Part shown: one piece after another, positions 1 to 7,582 of the stretch
Layout of the letters: each line of letters opens with the position of its first letter
Numbering within the stretch: the first letter of the stretch is position 1
Source: Pseudomonas knackmussii B13
GTDB lineage: Bacteria; Pseudomonadota; Gammaproteobacteria; Pseudomonadales; Pseudomonadaceae
Direction: 5' to 3'
Length of the DNA: 64,000 nucleotides
Assembly (NCBI RefSeq): GCF_000689415.1
Contig: NZ_HG322950.1
Location: 4,719,501 to 4,783,500 of the forward strand
Translations under genes and position numbers: made by a program
Notes under the pieces: model-generated
The model's database searches: none
The model's input: the letters and a program-made list of their open reading frames with translations, nothing else
What the model was told of the DNA's origin: nothing

Positions 1-311
1 GCCGGCACCGCTACCCAGACGCGCTGGCCGACCACCGCGTCGATCTTGGCGAAACTGCCGGCGGGCGCGGTCTGCAGGTACTCCAGGCGCAGGTCTTTCG
101 CGGTAAGCACGGCGAGCGCCGGCAGGTCGTGGGTCACTATCACCACAGGGGTGCGCTGCAGCTTGTCGACTTCGGCGGGAATCACAGCGGCGGGCGTTTC
201 GCTGCTGGCGACCGGTTTGGCCGGCTTGCTCAGGGAAACCCCGACATAGCCGACGACGACAGCCCCGACCAACAACAACCCGGCAAAAACCATCAGCACC
301 TTGCTATTCAT
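1..311 (-). CDS. rcpC: Flp pilus assembly protein RcpC/CpaB, N-terminal part (runs off the window)
   Basis: The 103 residues seen begin MNSKVLMVFAGLLLVGAVVV, an N-terminal membrane anchor (about residues 5-25). A Pro/Ala linker follows, then a segment ending QTAPAGSFAKIDAVVGQRVW that resembles the SAF domain of CpaB/RcpC. This family is a periplasmic, membrane-anchored component of the Tad/Flp type IVb pilus secretion machine. The gene is transcribed away from the Flp pilin at 668. In P. aeruginosa the same divergent arrangement separates flp from the rcpC-rcpA-tad operon. Start chosen at the ATG at 311. The 3' end lies beyond base 1. Assignment rests on the N-terminus plus context. Confidence 0.82.
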   Translation of the reverse strand, partial: MNSKVLMVFAGLLLVGAVVVGYVGVSLSKPAKPVASSETPAAVIPAEVDKLQRTPVVIVTHDLPALAVLTAKDLRLEYLQTAPAGSFAKIDAVVGQRVWVAVP

Positions 312-667
312 GGCTACTTCCTTGCACAGCGTCGGGAATTCAGGAGTTCGAACAAACGCAGCAACCGGTACGCGGTCAGCAAACTTTCGATCGGCGACTT
401 AGCTTTTCATCGACCGCTGCCGCCTCATGTTTAATAACTATTCCCGATAACAGGAAATTCTTTGTTACGCCTCAGAATCTAGCTGGTGGACAATGACCGT
501 CAAACCCTTTGATGGCCATTTGCCTAGAGAATTTGGAACTATATCCAAAGGATTAATCCGTCCGTGCTAATTACATTTGACCGCTTGCATTCGTTCGCGC
601 TGCGCCTAGCCTGACCACGTATTCGGGGCATCCGCCCTGGGTGTGGGACGGGCAAGGAGCTACGGCC
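312..667. promoter_or_regulatory. Divergent rcpC/flp control region
   Basis: This gap of 356 bp contains no gene and is clearly more AT-rich than its surroundings. It separates the divergent rcpC and flp genes, so it should carry both promoters. The interrupted palindrome TTTGGA-N6-TCCAAA lies at 532-549. A strong ribosome binding site AAGGAG (654-659) precedes flp. I see no convincing sigma70 -35/-10 pair. In P. aeruginosa this locus is activated by the response regulator PprB (established knowledge), but I cannot identify its site here. Confidence 0.55.
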
Positions 668-859
668 ATGAACTTTAAAGATTTCTCGTTGAATGTTTAT
701 TGCAAAGTCAAAGCACTCGCCAAAGACAAAGAAGGCGCCACCGCCATCGAATACGCAGTCATCGCCGGGCTAATTGTCGTTGCAATCGTCGGCACACTTC
801 AGGTGCTCGGCCCGCAACTTAACGGAATATTCGAACAGATCTCCGCTGCACTTCCGTAA
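668..859 (+). CDS. flp: Flp family type IVb pilin prepilin
   Basis: A 63-residue protein. A basic leader MNFKDFSLNVYCKVKALAKD is followed by the type IVb prepilin signature EGATAIEYAVIAGLIVVAIV. The Glu-Tyr pair just after the G/A junction and the long hydrophobic helix are hallmarks of Flp pilins cleaved by the FppA/TadV prepilin peptidase. After cleavage the mature pilin would be about 45 residues and is the subunit of thin adhesive Flp pili. The ATG at 668 is chosen because AAGGAG ends 8 bp upstream; an in-frame GTG at 641 lacks a site and would add nine unlikely residues. It diverges from rcpC. Confidence 0.93.
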   Translation: MNFKDFSLNVYCKVKALAKDKEGATAIEYAVIAGLIVVAIVGTLQVLGPQLNGIFEQISAALP

Positions 860-916
860 GTCCGGAAAAAATTAGCAGCGCAACTTTCACCAAGTATTTC
901 CCTGCTTTTTCCTGAT

Positions 917-947
917 AACGCAGACCACCCGCGCGGTGGCCTGCGTT
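917..947 (+). terminator. Hairpin downstream of flp
   Basis: Inverted repeat with outer arms AACGCAG/CTGCGTT and inner CCACC/GGTGG around CGCG, 57 bp after the flp stop codon. There is no U-run, so it may be a processing or stability hairpin rather than a true intrinsic terminator. Confidence 0.4.
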
Positions 948-1053
948 GTCGCGCCAGCTTTTTCACGCCATTAAATCGCCATCTGCGCTAAAGCCCGCGC
1001 CAGAGCGGCCGATACATCCTGCCCACTCGTTCCATCTGCAGGATGCTTTGCCC

Positions 1054-2949
1054 ATGCTTCGCTCGCTGTCCTTCGCCAAGAAGATCCTTCTGGCGGCCTC
1101 CCTCGTGGTCATCTTCGCCTTCGCCTGCTTCATCCTCTTCAACGACTTCCGCCAGCGCGAGGCGATCCACGCCGATACCGAATCGACCCTGAACCAGCTC
1201 GGCGCCCTCACCGCCAGCAACATCCAGAGCTGGCTGGAAGGCCGCATCCACCTGGTGGAAATGGAAACCGCGCTGCTCGCGGCAAGCGATGGCAGCGCCG
1301 AACAGATCCACCGCGTGCTGGCGCAGGACGTGTTCCAGAAGAACTTCGACGACATGTTCATCGGCGAGGCCGCCACCGGCGTCTTCCGGACCATCCCCGA
1401 CGAGACCATGCCGCCCGGCTACGATCCGCGCCAGCGCGGCTGGTACAAGGACGCCGTGGCCGCCGGCCAGCTGATCGTCACCGAGCCCTTCCTCGACGCC
1501 GGCACCAAGCAGCCGATCCTCGCCATGTCCAAGCCGATCATGCGCAATGGCCAACTGTTCGGCGTGGCCGCCGGCGACATGAAGCTGGGGTCCATCACCG
1601 CGATCATCAACTCGCTGAAGTTCGAGGGTCATGGCTATGCCTTCCTGGTCAGCGACGCCGGCAAGATCCTCCTGCACCCGGACAGCGCCCAGGTGTTCAA
1701 GAACCTCGCCGAGGTCTACCCGCAGGGAGCGCCCCAGGTTCGCGCCGGCATGCAGGAAGTCGAGTTCAACGGCAAGACCCAGCTGGTCTCCATGACCCGC
1801 GTCGAGGGCCTGCCGGGCGTCAACTGGTACGTCGCCCTGGTGCTCGACAAGAACGCCGCCTACGCCATGCTCAGCGACTTCCGCACCTCGGCGATGATCG
1901 CCACGGTGATCGCCATCGTCGCCATCATCTTCCTGCTCGGCATGCTGATCCGCGTGCTGATGCAACCGCTGACCGCCATGGGCCGCGCCATGCAGGACAT
2001 CGCCCAGGGCGAAGGCGACCTGACAAAGCGCCTGAGCGTCGCCAGCAATGACGAGTTCGGCACCCTGGCCAACGCCTTCAACCGCTTTGTCGAGCGCATC
2101 CACGAATCCATCCGCGAAGTGGCCAGCACCGCCCGCCAGCTGCATGACGTCTCGCAGTTGGTGGTCAACGCCTCCAACTCCTCCATGGCCAACTCTGACG
2201 AGCAGGCGACCCGCACCAACAGCGTCGCCGCCGCGATCAACGAACTGGGCGCCGCCGCCCAGGAGATCGCGCGCAACGCCGCCGATGCCTCGCACCACGC
2301 CAGCGACGCCAGCAACCAGGCCGGCGACGGTCGCCAGGTGGTCGAGCAGAGCATCAGCGCGATGAACCTGCTGTCCGAGAAGATCAGCTACGCCAGCGCC
2401 CACATCGAAACGCTGAACAGCCGCACGGTGAACATCGGGCAGATCCTCGAAGTCATCAAAGGCATCTCCGAACAGACCAATCTGCTGGCCCTCAACGCCG
2501 CCATCGAGGCCGCCCGTGCCGGCGAAGCAGGCCGCGGCTTCGCCGTGGTGGCCGACGAGGTCCGCAACCTGGCGCACCGCGCTCAGGAATCGGCCCAGCA
2601 GATCCAGGGCATGATCGAGGAACTGCAGGTCGGCGCCAGCGAGGCGGTGACCACCATGACCGAGAGCCAGCGCTACAGCCAGGAAAGCGTGGAAATCGCC
2701 AACCGCGCCGGCCAGCGTCTGGCCAGTGTCACCGGCCGGATCAGCGAGATCGATGCGATGAACCAGTCGGTAGCCACCGCCACCGAAGAGCAGACCGCCG
2801 TGGTCGACTCGCTGAACATGGACATCACCGAGATCAACACCCTCAACCAGGAAGGCGTGGAGAACCTCCAGGCCACCCTGCGCGCCTGTGCCGACCTGGA
2901 AAACCAGGCCGGCCGCTTGCGCCATCTGGTGGACAGCTTCCGCATCTGA
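1054..2949 (+). CDS. pctC: Methyl-accepting chemotaxis protein with amino-acid-type dCache domain (PctC-like)
   Basis: A 631-residue chemoreceptor. TM1 spans about 11-30, a periplasmic dCache_1 domain about 35-275, TM2 about 280-299, then HAMP and the methyl-accepting signalling domain. The cytoplasmic hairpin tip EQTNLLALNAAIEAARAGEA is near 473-492. The dCache domain keeps the amino-acid-recognition residues Arg128, Trp130, Tyr131, Asp148 and Asp175, with the same spacing as in PctA/PctB/PctC, so the ligand is probably an amino acid or GABA. There is no C-terminal pentapeptide tether for CheR/CheB. Its position next to flp matches pctC in P. aeruginosa. The ATG at 1054 is chosen because it places the membrane anchor at the N-terminus. 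A symmetric terminator follows. Confidence 0.88.
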   Translation: MLRSLSFAKKILLAASLVVIFAFACFILFNDFRQREAIHADTESTLNQLGALTASNIQSWLEGRIHLVEMETALLAASDGSAEQIHRVLAQDVFQKNFDDMFIGEAATGVFRTIPDETMPPGYDPRQRGWYKDAVAAGQLIVTEPFLDAGTKQPILAMSKPIMRNGQLFGVAAGDMKLGSITAIINSLKFEGHGYAFLVSDAGKILLHPDSAQVFKNLAEVYPQGAPQVRAGMQEVEFNGKTQLVSMTRVEGLPGVNWYVALVLDKNAAYAMLSDFRTSAMIATVIAIVAIIFLLGMLIRVLMQPLTAMGRAMQDIAQGEGDLTKRLSVASNDEFGTLANAFNRFVERIHESIREVASTARQLHDVSQLVVNASNSSMANSDEQATRTNSVAAAINELGAAAQEIARNAADASHHASDASNQAGDGRQVVEQSISAMNLLSEKISYASAHIETLNSRTVNIGQILEVIKGISEQTNLLALNAAIEAARAGEAGRGFAVVADEVRNLAHRAQESAQQIQGMIEELQVGASEAVTTMTESQRYSQESVEIANRAGQRLASVTGRISEIDAMNQSVATATEEQTAVVDSLNMDITEINTLNQEGVENLQATLRACADLENQAGRLRHLVDSFRI

Positions 2950-2960
2950 TCCGTCGCGTA

Positions 2961-2994
2961 AACGAAAAAGGCGCCCTAGGGCGCCTTTTTCGTT
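2961..2994 (+). terminator. Intrinsic terminator after the chemoreceptor gene
   Basis: Perfect 16-bp inverted repeat with core GGCGCCC-TA-GGGCGCC flanked by an A-run and T-run (AAAAA/TTTTT). It works in either direction and could also stop the leftward ATPase gene. Its last three bases overlap the REP palindrome that follows. Confidence 0.85.
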
Positions 2995-3035
2995 CGCGAG
3001 CAAGCTCGCTCGTAGGAGCGAGCTTGCTCGCGAAC
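2992..3035. repeat. REP-type palindrome
   Basis: Two 20-bp inverted arms (2992-3011 and 3016-3035) around GTAG. The core GCGAGCTTGCTCGC is itself palindromic. The unit GTAGGAGCGAGCTTGCTCGC recurs twice at 25233-25298, so this belongs to a repetitive extragenic palindrome family typical of Pseudomonas. It lies between the chemoreceptor terminator and the stop codon of the ATPase gene. Confidence 0.85.
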
Positions 3036-3041
3036 CACCGT

Positions 3042-4517
3042 CTACCGCCGCTTCCCGCCCAGCAACGACCCCATCAGGCCGCGCACCAGTTCGCGGCCGA
3101 TCTGATTGGCCGCCTGCCGCACCACCGTCTTCATCGCCTGGCTGGCCAGGCTGCCAAGCAGTTCGCCGGCCATGTTGCCCAGGTTGCTGCCGGAATCGGC
3201 CGGGGCCTGACTCGGCGCCATCTTGTCGTCGGTGCGCCCGGTCAGGCGCTCGTAGGCCGACTCGCGGTCGATCGGCTTGTCGTAGCGCCCGGCCAGCGGC
3301 GAGGAACGGATCAACGCGGCACGCTCGGCCTCGCTGAGCGGCCCGATGCGCGACTGCGGCGGAGCGATCGCCACGCGCTGAACCATCGACGGCGTGCCCT
3401 TCTCTTCCAGGGTGCCGACCAGGGCCTCGCCGATGCCCAGCTCGGTGAGCACCTGCAGCGTGTCGAACGCCGGGTTCGGCCGGAAGCCGTCGGCCACCGC
3501 GCGCAGCGATTTCTGCTCCTTCGCGGTGAATGCCCGCAGACCGTGCTGGATGCGCAGGCCGAGCTGGGCCAGCACGTCGTCCGGCAGGTCGCCCGGCGAC
3601 TGTGTGACGAAGTACACGCCCACGCCCTTGGAGCGGATCAGCCGCACCACCTGCTCCAGGCGGTCGTGCAACGCCTTGGGCGTACCGTTGAACAGCAGGT
3701 GCGCCTCGTCGAAGAACAGCGCCAGCACCGGCTTGTCGGCGTCGCCGCGCTCGGGCAACTGCTCGAACAACTCGGAAAGCAGCCACAGCAGGAAGGTCGC
3801 GTAGACCTTGGGCGCCTCGTGCACCAGCTTGCTGGCGTCGAGCAGATGGATACGCCCGCGGCCGTCCGGCTCCAGGCGCAGGATGTCCTCCAGTTGCAGC
3901 GCCGGCTCGCCGAAGAAGGCCTCGGCGCCTTGCTGCTCCAGGGTGGCCAGGCGGCGTAACAGGGCCTGCGATGAGGCGCCAGTGAAGAGCGCCTGATCCT
4001 CGCCAAGCACCTCAGGATGGTCCTTTAGGTAGCCCAGCAGCGCCTTGAGGTCCTTCAGGTCGAGCAGCAACAACCCCTGCTGGTCGGCCACCTTGAACGC
4101 GGCGAAAAGCGCGGCCTGCTGGCTGTCGGTCAGCTCCAGCAAGTTGCCCAGCAACAGCGGACCCATCTCGCTGAGGGTGGTGCGCAGTGGATGGCCAGTC
4201 TGCCCGGCGACATCCCAGAGGCTGACCGGATAGGCCTTGGCCTGGTAGTTCAGCCACGGCATGCCGGCGATGCGCTCGGCCACCTTGCCCTGCGGATTGC
4301 CCGCAGCGCCAATGCCGCAAAGGTCACCCTTGATGTCGGCGGCGAACACCGCGACACCGGCATCGCTGAAGCTCTCGGCGAGGTGCTGGAGGGTGACAGT
4401 CTTGCCGGTGCCCGTCGCACCGGCAACCAGGCCGTGGCGGTTAGCCAGTTTCCACGGCTGGGTGATGGGCTGGCCGTCGGTGCCGGCACCGATGATGAGT
4501 TCGTTGCTTGCTGACAT
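3042..4517 (-). CDS. HerA/VirB4-like P-loop ATPase, DUF853 (YjgR family)
   Basis: A 491-residue protein. Walker A is GATGTGKT at 33-40, followed by the ADIKGDLCG segment. Walker B is VLALFFDEAHLL near 265-275. The STQSPGDLP-like region (here VTQSPGDLPDDVLAQLG) is also present. This is the layout of the DUF853/YjgR family, relatives of HerA helicases. The cellular role is not established; some relatives act on DNA ends or filaments, but nothing here specifies a substrate. A low-complexity tail (about 435-491, ending LMGSLLGGKRR) is usual for the family. It is a single gene upstream of a REP palindrome and 80 bp downstream of pncB on the same strand. Confidence 0.85.
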   Translation of the reverse strand: MSASNELIIGAGTDGQPITQPWKLANRHGLVAGATGTGKTVTLQHLAESFSDAGVAVFAADIKGDLCGIGAAGNPQGKVAERIAGMPWLNYQAKAYPVSLWDVAGQTGHPLRTTLSEMGPLLLGNLLELTDSQQAALFAAFKVADQQGLLLLDLKDLKALLGYLKDHPEVLGEDQALFTGASSQALLRRLATLEQQGAEAFFGEPALQLEDILRLEPDGRGRIHLLDASKLVHEAPKVYATFLLWLLSELFEQLPERGDADKPVLALFFDEAHLLFNGTPKALHDRLEQVVRLIRSKGVGVYFVTQSPGDLPDDVLAQLGLRIQHGLRAFTAKEQKSLRAVADGFRPNPAFDTLQVLTELGIGEALVGTLEEKGTPSMVQRVAIAPPQSRIGPLSEAERAALIRSSPLAGRYDKPIDRESAYERLTGRTDDKMAPSQAPADSGSNLGNMAGELLGSLASQAMKTVVRQAANQIGRELVRGLMGSLLGGKRR

Positions 4518-4597
4518 CCTTGCTCCCCTGATCGAAGGTCAAGTCACCCAGCAAGACTGGCGCGTCGCGGCCAAGTGCGCAACGCGAAACGGCAGAT

Positions 4598-5806
4598 TCA
4601 GGCCTGCGCCTCATCGACGCGGAACACATGCTTGAGGTAGCGCCCGAAATTCTCGTCGCTGCACTGCATCTTGCCCGGCGTATCGGAGATCTTCGCCACC
4701 GGCTGGCCGTTGCAGGCGGTCATCTTCAGCACGATGTTCATCGGCTCGACGCCAGGAATATCGCAGGTGAAATGCGTGCCTATGCCGAAGCTGACGTCGA
4801 TGCGCCCGCGCAGCGCTCGGTAGATTTCCAGCGCGCGAGGCAAATCCAGGCCGTCGGAGAACACCAGGGTCTTGCTGCGCGGATCGACGCCGAGCTTCTC
4901 GTAATGGGTGATCGCCTTCTCCGCCCAGACCAGCGGATCGCCGGAGTCGTGGCGCAGGCCGTCGAAGAGCTTGGCGAAGTAGAGATCGAAGTCGCGCAGA
5001 AAGGCATCCATGGTGATGCAATCGGTCAGGGCGATGCCCAACTGGCCGCGGTATTCGCGCACCCAGCAGTCCAGCGCTGCGCTCTGGCTGTCGATCAGCC
5101 GCGGACCGAGCTGCTGGTGCGCCATCAGCCATTCGTGGGCCATGGTGCCCAGCGGCTTGAGGTCAAGCTTGCGCGCCAGATGGACGTTGCTGGTGCCGAC
5201 GAAGTGCCCGGGGAAGCCATGTTTGAGCTCGTCCACCACGCACTCATGCACTGCATAGGAGAAACGCCGGCGCGTGCCGAAGTCGGCCATCTTGAAGCCG
5301 GCCAGCTCCTCCACCGAGGCTTCCTTGCGCAGCCAGGCGAATTTTTCTTTAACGCGCTCGCGGACGGCCCTCAAAGTGATCGACGGATAGCGTTGGCGGT
5401 TTCGCGCTTCGCTGATGCTCGCCAGCACCGGCACCTCGAAGAGGATCACGTGCAGCCACGGGCCTTTGAGACGCAGGAAGAACTCGCCGTTCTCGATGCC
5501 GCTTTCCACGTAGCGCATGTTGAAGCGGAACAGGCCGAGGAAGCGGATGAAGTCCGCCTTGAAGAACGGAATGCGCTCGAGGAAGCCCAGCTCCTCGCGG
5601 CTGAGGCTCAGCCCGGCCAGTGCTTCGACGCGCTCGCGAATGGCCGCAAGGTACGGGCGCAGGTCTTCGCCATTACGGCAGCGGAACTCCCACTCCACTT
5701 CCGCGTTGGGGTAGTTGTGCAGCACCGCCTGCATCATGCTCAGCTTGTAGAAATCGGTGTCCAGCAGGTTCTGTACGCCAAGCGGGGAAAATGCGCTGTC
5801 GCCCAT
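4598..5806 (-). CDS. pncB: Nicotinate phosphoribosyltransferase
   Basis: A 402-residue enzyme that makes nicotinate mononucleotide from nicotinate and PRPP with ATP, the entry step of the Preiss-Handler NAD salvage pathway in the cytosol. Seen in sequence: N-terminal LLDTDFYKLSMMQAVLHNYP; TMAHEW with His224, the likely phosphorylated histidine; the LRHDSGDP substrate loop; and VFSDGLDL. Length is normal for the short bacterial type. By position beside the inaA-colRS group it corresponds to pncB2 of P. aeruginosa. The start at 5806 is the first Met before the conserved region. Confidence 0.95.
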   Translation of the reverse strand: MGDSAFSPLGVQNLLDTDFYKLSMMQAVLHNYPNAEVEWEFRCRNGEDLRPYLAAIRERVEALAGLSLSREELGFLERIPFFKADFIRFLGLFRFNMRYVESGIENGEFFLRLKGPWLHVILFEVPVLASISEARNRQRYPSITLRAVRERVKEKFAWLRKEASVEELAGFKMADFGTRRRFSYAVHECVVDELKHGFPGHFVGTSNVHLARKLDLKPLGTMAHEWLMAHQQLGPRLIDSQSAALDCWVREYRGQLGIALTDCITMDAFLRDFDLYFAKLFDGLRHDSGDPLVWAEKAITHYEKLGVDPRSKTLVFSDGLDLPRALEIYRALRGRIDVSFGIGTHFTCDIPGVEPMNIVLKMTACNGQPVAKISDTPGKMQCSDENFGRYLKHVFRVDEAQA

Positions 5807-5853
5807 GCTCGCCTCTCATGCCCTAGTTGCAGGCAGTCTAAGGGATCAACGAC

Positions 5854-5879
5854 AAAAAACCCCGCCGAAGCGGGGTTTT
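5854..5879 (-). terminator. Intrinsic terminator for the inaA operon
   Basis: Stem AACCCCGC/GCGGGGTT with a CGAA/TTCG tetraloop, followed leftward by a T-run (AAAAAA at 5854-5859 on the plus strand). It lies just downstream of the small gene ending at 5896. Confidence 0.85.
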
Positions 5880-5895
5880 CATTGCAGCATCCTGC

Positions 5896-6126
5896 TCAGC
5901 GCGGAGCGCTAGCGCCGCCCTGGGAGAGTCCGAAGAGGAACAGCAGCAAATCATGATCAGGACTCGCCGCCTGCTTGGCTCGCACATTCGGTGGAACGTG
6001 GCAGAGCGATTGTTGGCCGACGGTATCGATCACTTCGGGCCCAGGTTCGTGCCAGGCAGCCGCGGCCAAGGTCGCGACCCCCAGGGCACCGACGAGAAGC
6101 AAACTTCGCGTGATTTCTAGTTTCAT
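5896..6126 (-). CDS. Small exported protein of unknown function
   Basis: A 76-residue product starting MKLEITRSLLLVGALGVATL, a signal peptide or single membrane helix, followed by AAAAWHEPGPEVID. The mature part contains one Cys-His pair (SLCHVPPNV) and a hydrophobic patch DHDLLLFLFGL. Its start overlaps the inaA stop by 4 bp (ATGA), so it is translationally coupled. A terminator follows 17 bp downstream. I do not recognise a domain. The same small gene sits here in P. aeruginosa (PA4377 position), so it is probably real. Location in the operon suggests an envelope role. Confidence 0.72.
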   Translation of the reverse strand: MKLEITRSLLLVGALGVATLAAAAWHEPGPEVIDTVGQQSLCHVPPNVRAKQAASPDHDLLLFLFGLSQGGASAPR

Positions 6127-6830
6127 GTCTGCAAGCCTTTGATGGCGCTGCCAAACGCCGCTTCGTAACCATAGACAAAGGCCTGCCATTGCGCGTCGGT
6201 CCACGACGAACGGCGCTTAACCTGACGCAAGTCATGGCGGGCGGCCCGCTTGGCGCTGAAACGCTGGCGAGCCTTTTCCAGGTCGATCAGGGCGATATCG
6301 ATGCGCTCGCCATCGACCTTGACGAAAACGTGCTTGAGGTAAAGGCAACCATGCTGCCAACGGCCTGCATTGAGCTTGGCCAGGGTCGCGCCGTACTGCT
6401 GCAGGATGCGCTGGTGCAGCGTCTCGCCCCAGCGCTCGCGGTCGCCGTTGGCATAGCAGTCTTCCAGGCTGCTGTAGCCATCCAGGGACTCGGTGACCAG
6501 CAGGGCCTGCCACTCGCCATTGACCTTGCGGCAGCCGGCATAGATCAGAGTCGGTACCTTCACGCCCAGCGCAGCTGCGGCTTTCAGTGCATCGCGCTCA
6601 CGAATGGCGGTGGGATAACCGAAGGGATGCAGCAAATCGCGGTAAATATGACCGACTTGCTGCTTGCGGTAGAGCAGGCGGCCGTCATCGGTGAGAACCC
6701 GCTGCACGCCGCTTTCGCCACCACGCCGCCGATTGGGTTCCTCTACCCATTTGCCGGGAATCTGCAACCAACGCTCGATAGCGTTTTCGCCGGAAATTCG
6801 CTGCAGAGTTGCCAAATCAGCGCCCATCAT
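6123..6830 (-). CDS. inaA: InaA-like kinase of the Kdo/WaaP lipopolysaccharide kinase family
   Basis: A 235-residue protein kinase-like fold. YRKQQVGHIYRDLLHPFGYP is typical of InaA. LVTESLDGYSSLED matches the hinge region, and QHGCLYLKHVFV stands in for the catalytic loop of Kdo/WaaP kinases (the usual catalytic Asp is replaced by Cys in HGCLYLKH). ALIDLEKAR provides the DFE-like metal motif. Related enzymes phosphorylate the LPS core or are pseudo-kinases. It lies between a methyltransferase gene (stop/start overlap at 6830) and a small exported protein, downstream of colRS. That suggests an envelope or LPS modification job, which is inference. A Met three bases later (6827) is an alternative start. 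Confidence 0.82.
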   Translation of the reverse strand: MMGADLATLQRISGENAIERWLQIPGKWVEEPNRRRGGESGVQRVLTDDGRLLYRKQQVGHIYRDLLHPFGYPTAIRERDALKAAAALGVKVPTLIYAGCRKVNGEWQALLVTESLDGYSSLEDCYANGDRERWGETLHQRILQQYGATLAKLNAGRWQHGCLYLKHVFVKVDGERIDIALIDLEKARQRFSAKRAARHDLRQVKRRSSWTDAQWQAFVYGYEAAFGSAIKGLQT

Positions 6831-7501
6831 TACTCCTTACGCAATATGTAGACCCGCCACATGTGGACCAGCGGGACGAAATCGATATGGTTCTGCACCA
6901 CGAATCCGGCTTGGCGGAACTCCTCCTCGATGGTACGAGCGGGGATCACGAAACGGTTCTGGTACTCGTGCTTCTTGCGCGAAGCCTCGGCACGCCGGCG
7001 TTTCCAGGCCTTGAAGTTGCCGTCGACCCACAGCGACAGGATCACGCTGTCGCGGGTCACCCGATGGAACTCGCGCAGCATCGTCATGCGATCGCTTGGC
7101 TCACCGATGTGGTGCATAAGCCGCATGGAGAAGATGCTATCGACGGCGTTGTCCGGCAGATCGATGGCGAATGCCGAAGTCTGCAAAGGTCTGACCCGTT
7201 TGACAACCTCGGCCGGCTGGCCGGCGCAGGCTACCGCGATCATGTCCGCCGAGTTGTCGGCGCCGATGATCACGCGATTGTCCTTCTCCGCCAGCATTGG
7301 CCAGAAGCGCCCGGCGCCGCACGGCAGGTCCAGCACCAGATTCGGCTGGCCGGCTAGTTTGAGCGCCTGACGGGCGATCTGGACATCGCGCCAGTGGGAA
7401 AGTTTGCGGGACAGGCCGCTGCGGTGCTTACGCAGGTAGCGCTCGGCGTGCGCACGGTCGTACTTCTGGGAAAACTCGAGGTCGACGGGCTTGTCGCTCA
7501 T
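6830..7501 (-). CDS. SAM-dependent methyltransferase (class I)
   Basis: A 223-residue class I methyltransferase. SAM-binding motif I is LVLDLPCGAGRF; VIIGADNSADMI follows as the acidic strand, and IFSMRLMHHI is motif IV. A basic C-terminal segment (KAWKRRRAEASRKKHE) follows. The substrate is unknown. It abuts inaA and follows colRS on the same strand. In P. aeruginosa this gene trio is linked to LPS/envelope modification, so an envelope acceptor is plausible. The ATG at 7501 has AGG about 9 bp upstream; an in-frame ATG at 7519 would add six residues. Confidence 0.8.
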   Translation of the reverse strand: MSDKPVDLEFSQKYDRAHAERYLRKHRSGLSRKLSHWRDVQIARQALKLAGQPNLVLDLPCGAGRFWPMLAEKDNRVIIGADNSADMIAVACAGQPAEVVKRVRPLQTSAFAIDLPDNAVDSIFSMRLMHHIGEPSDRMTMLREFHRVTRDSVILSLWVDGNFKAWKRRRAEASRKKHEYQNRFVIPARTIEEEFRQAGFVVQNHIDFVPLVHMWRVYILRKE

Positions 7502-7582
7502 GGTTGGATACCTGTTCATTTTTTATACGAAAAACTAAGGCGAACCCTGTAATACAGTGGTCAAGCACCGGTGAAGAAAACG

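Noticed and set aside
988..3786. Very long open frame (932 codons) antisense to the chemoreceptor gene
   Set aside because: High-GC codon bias removes stop codons from the complementary strand. The frame has no recognisable domain, crosses a terminator and a REP, and overlaps two real genes.
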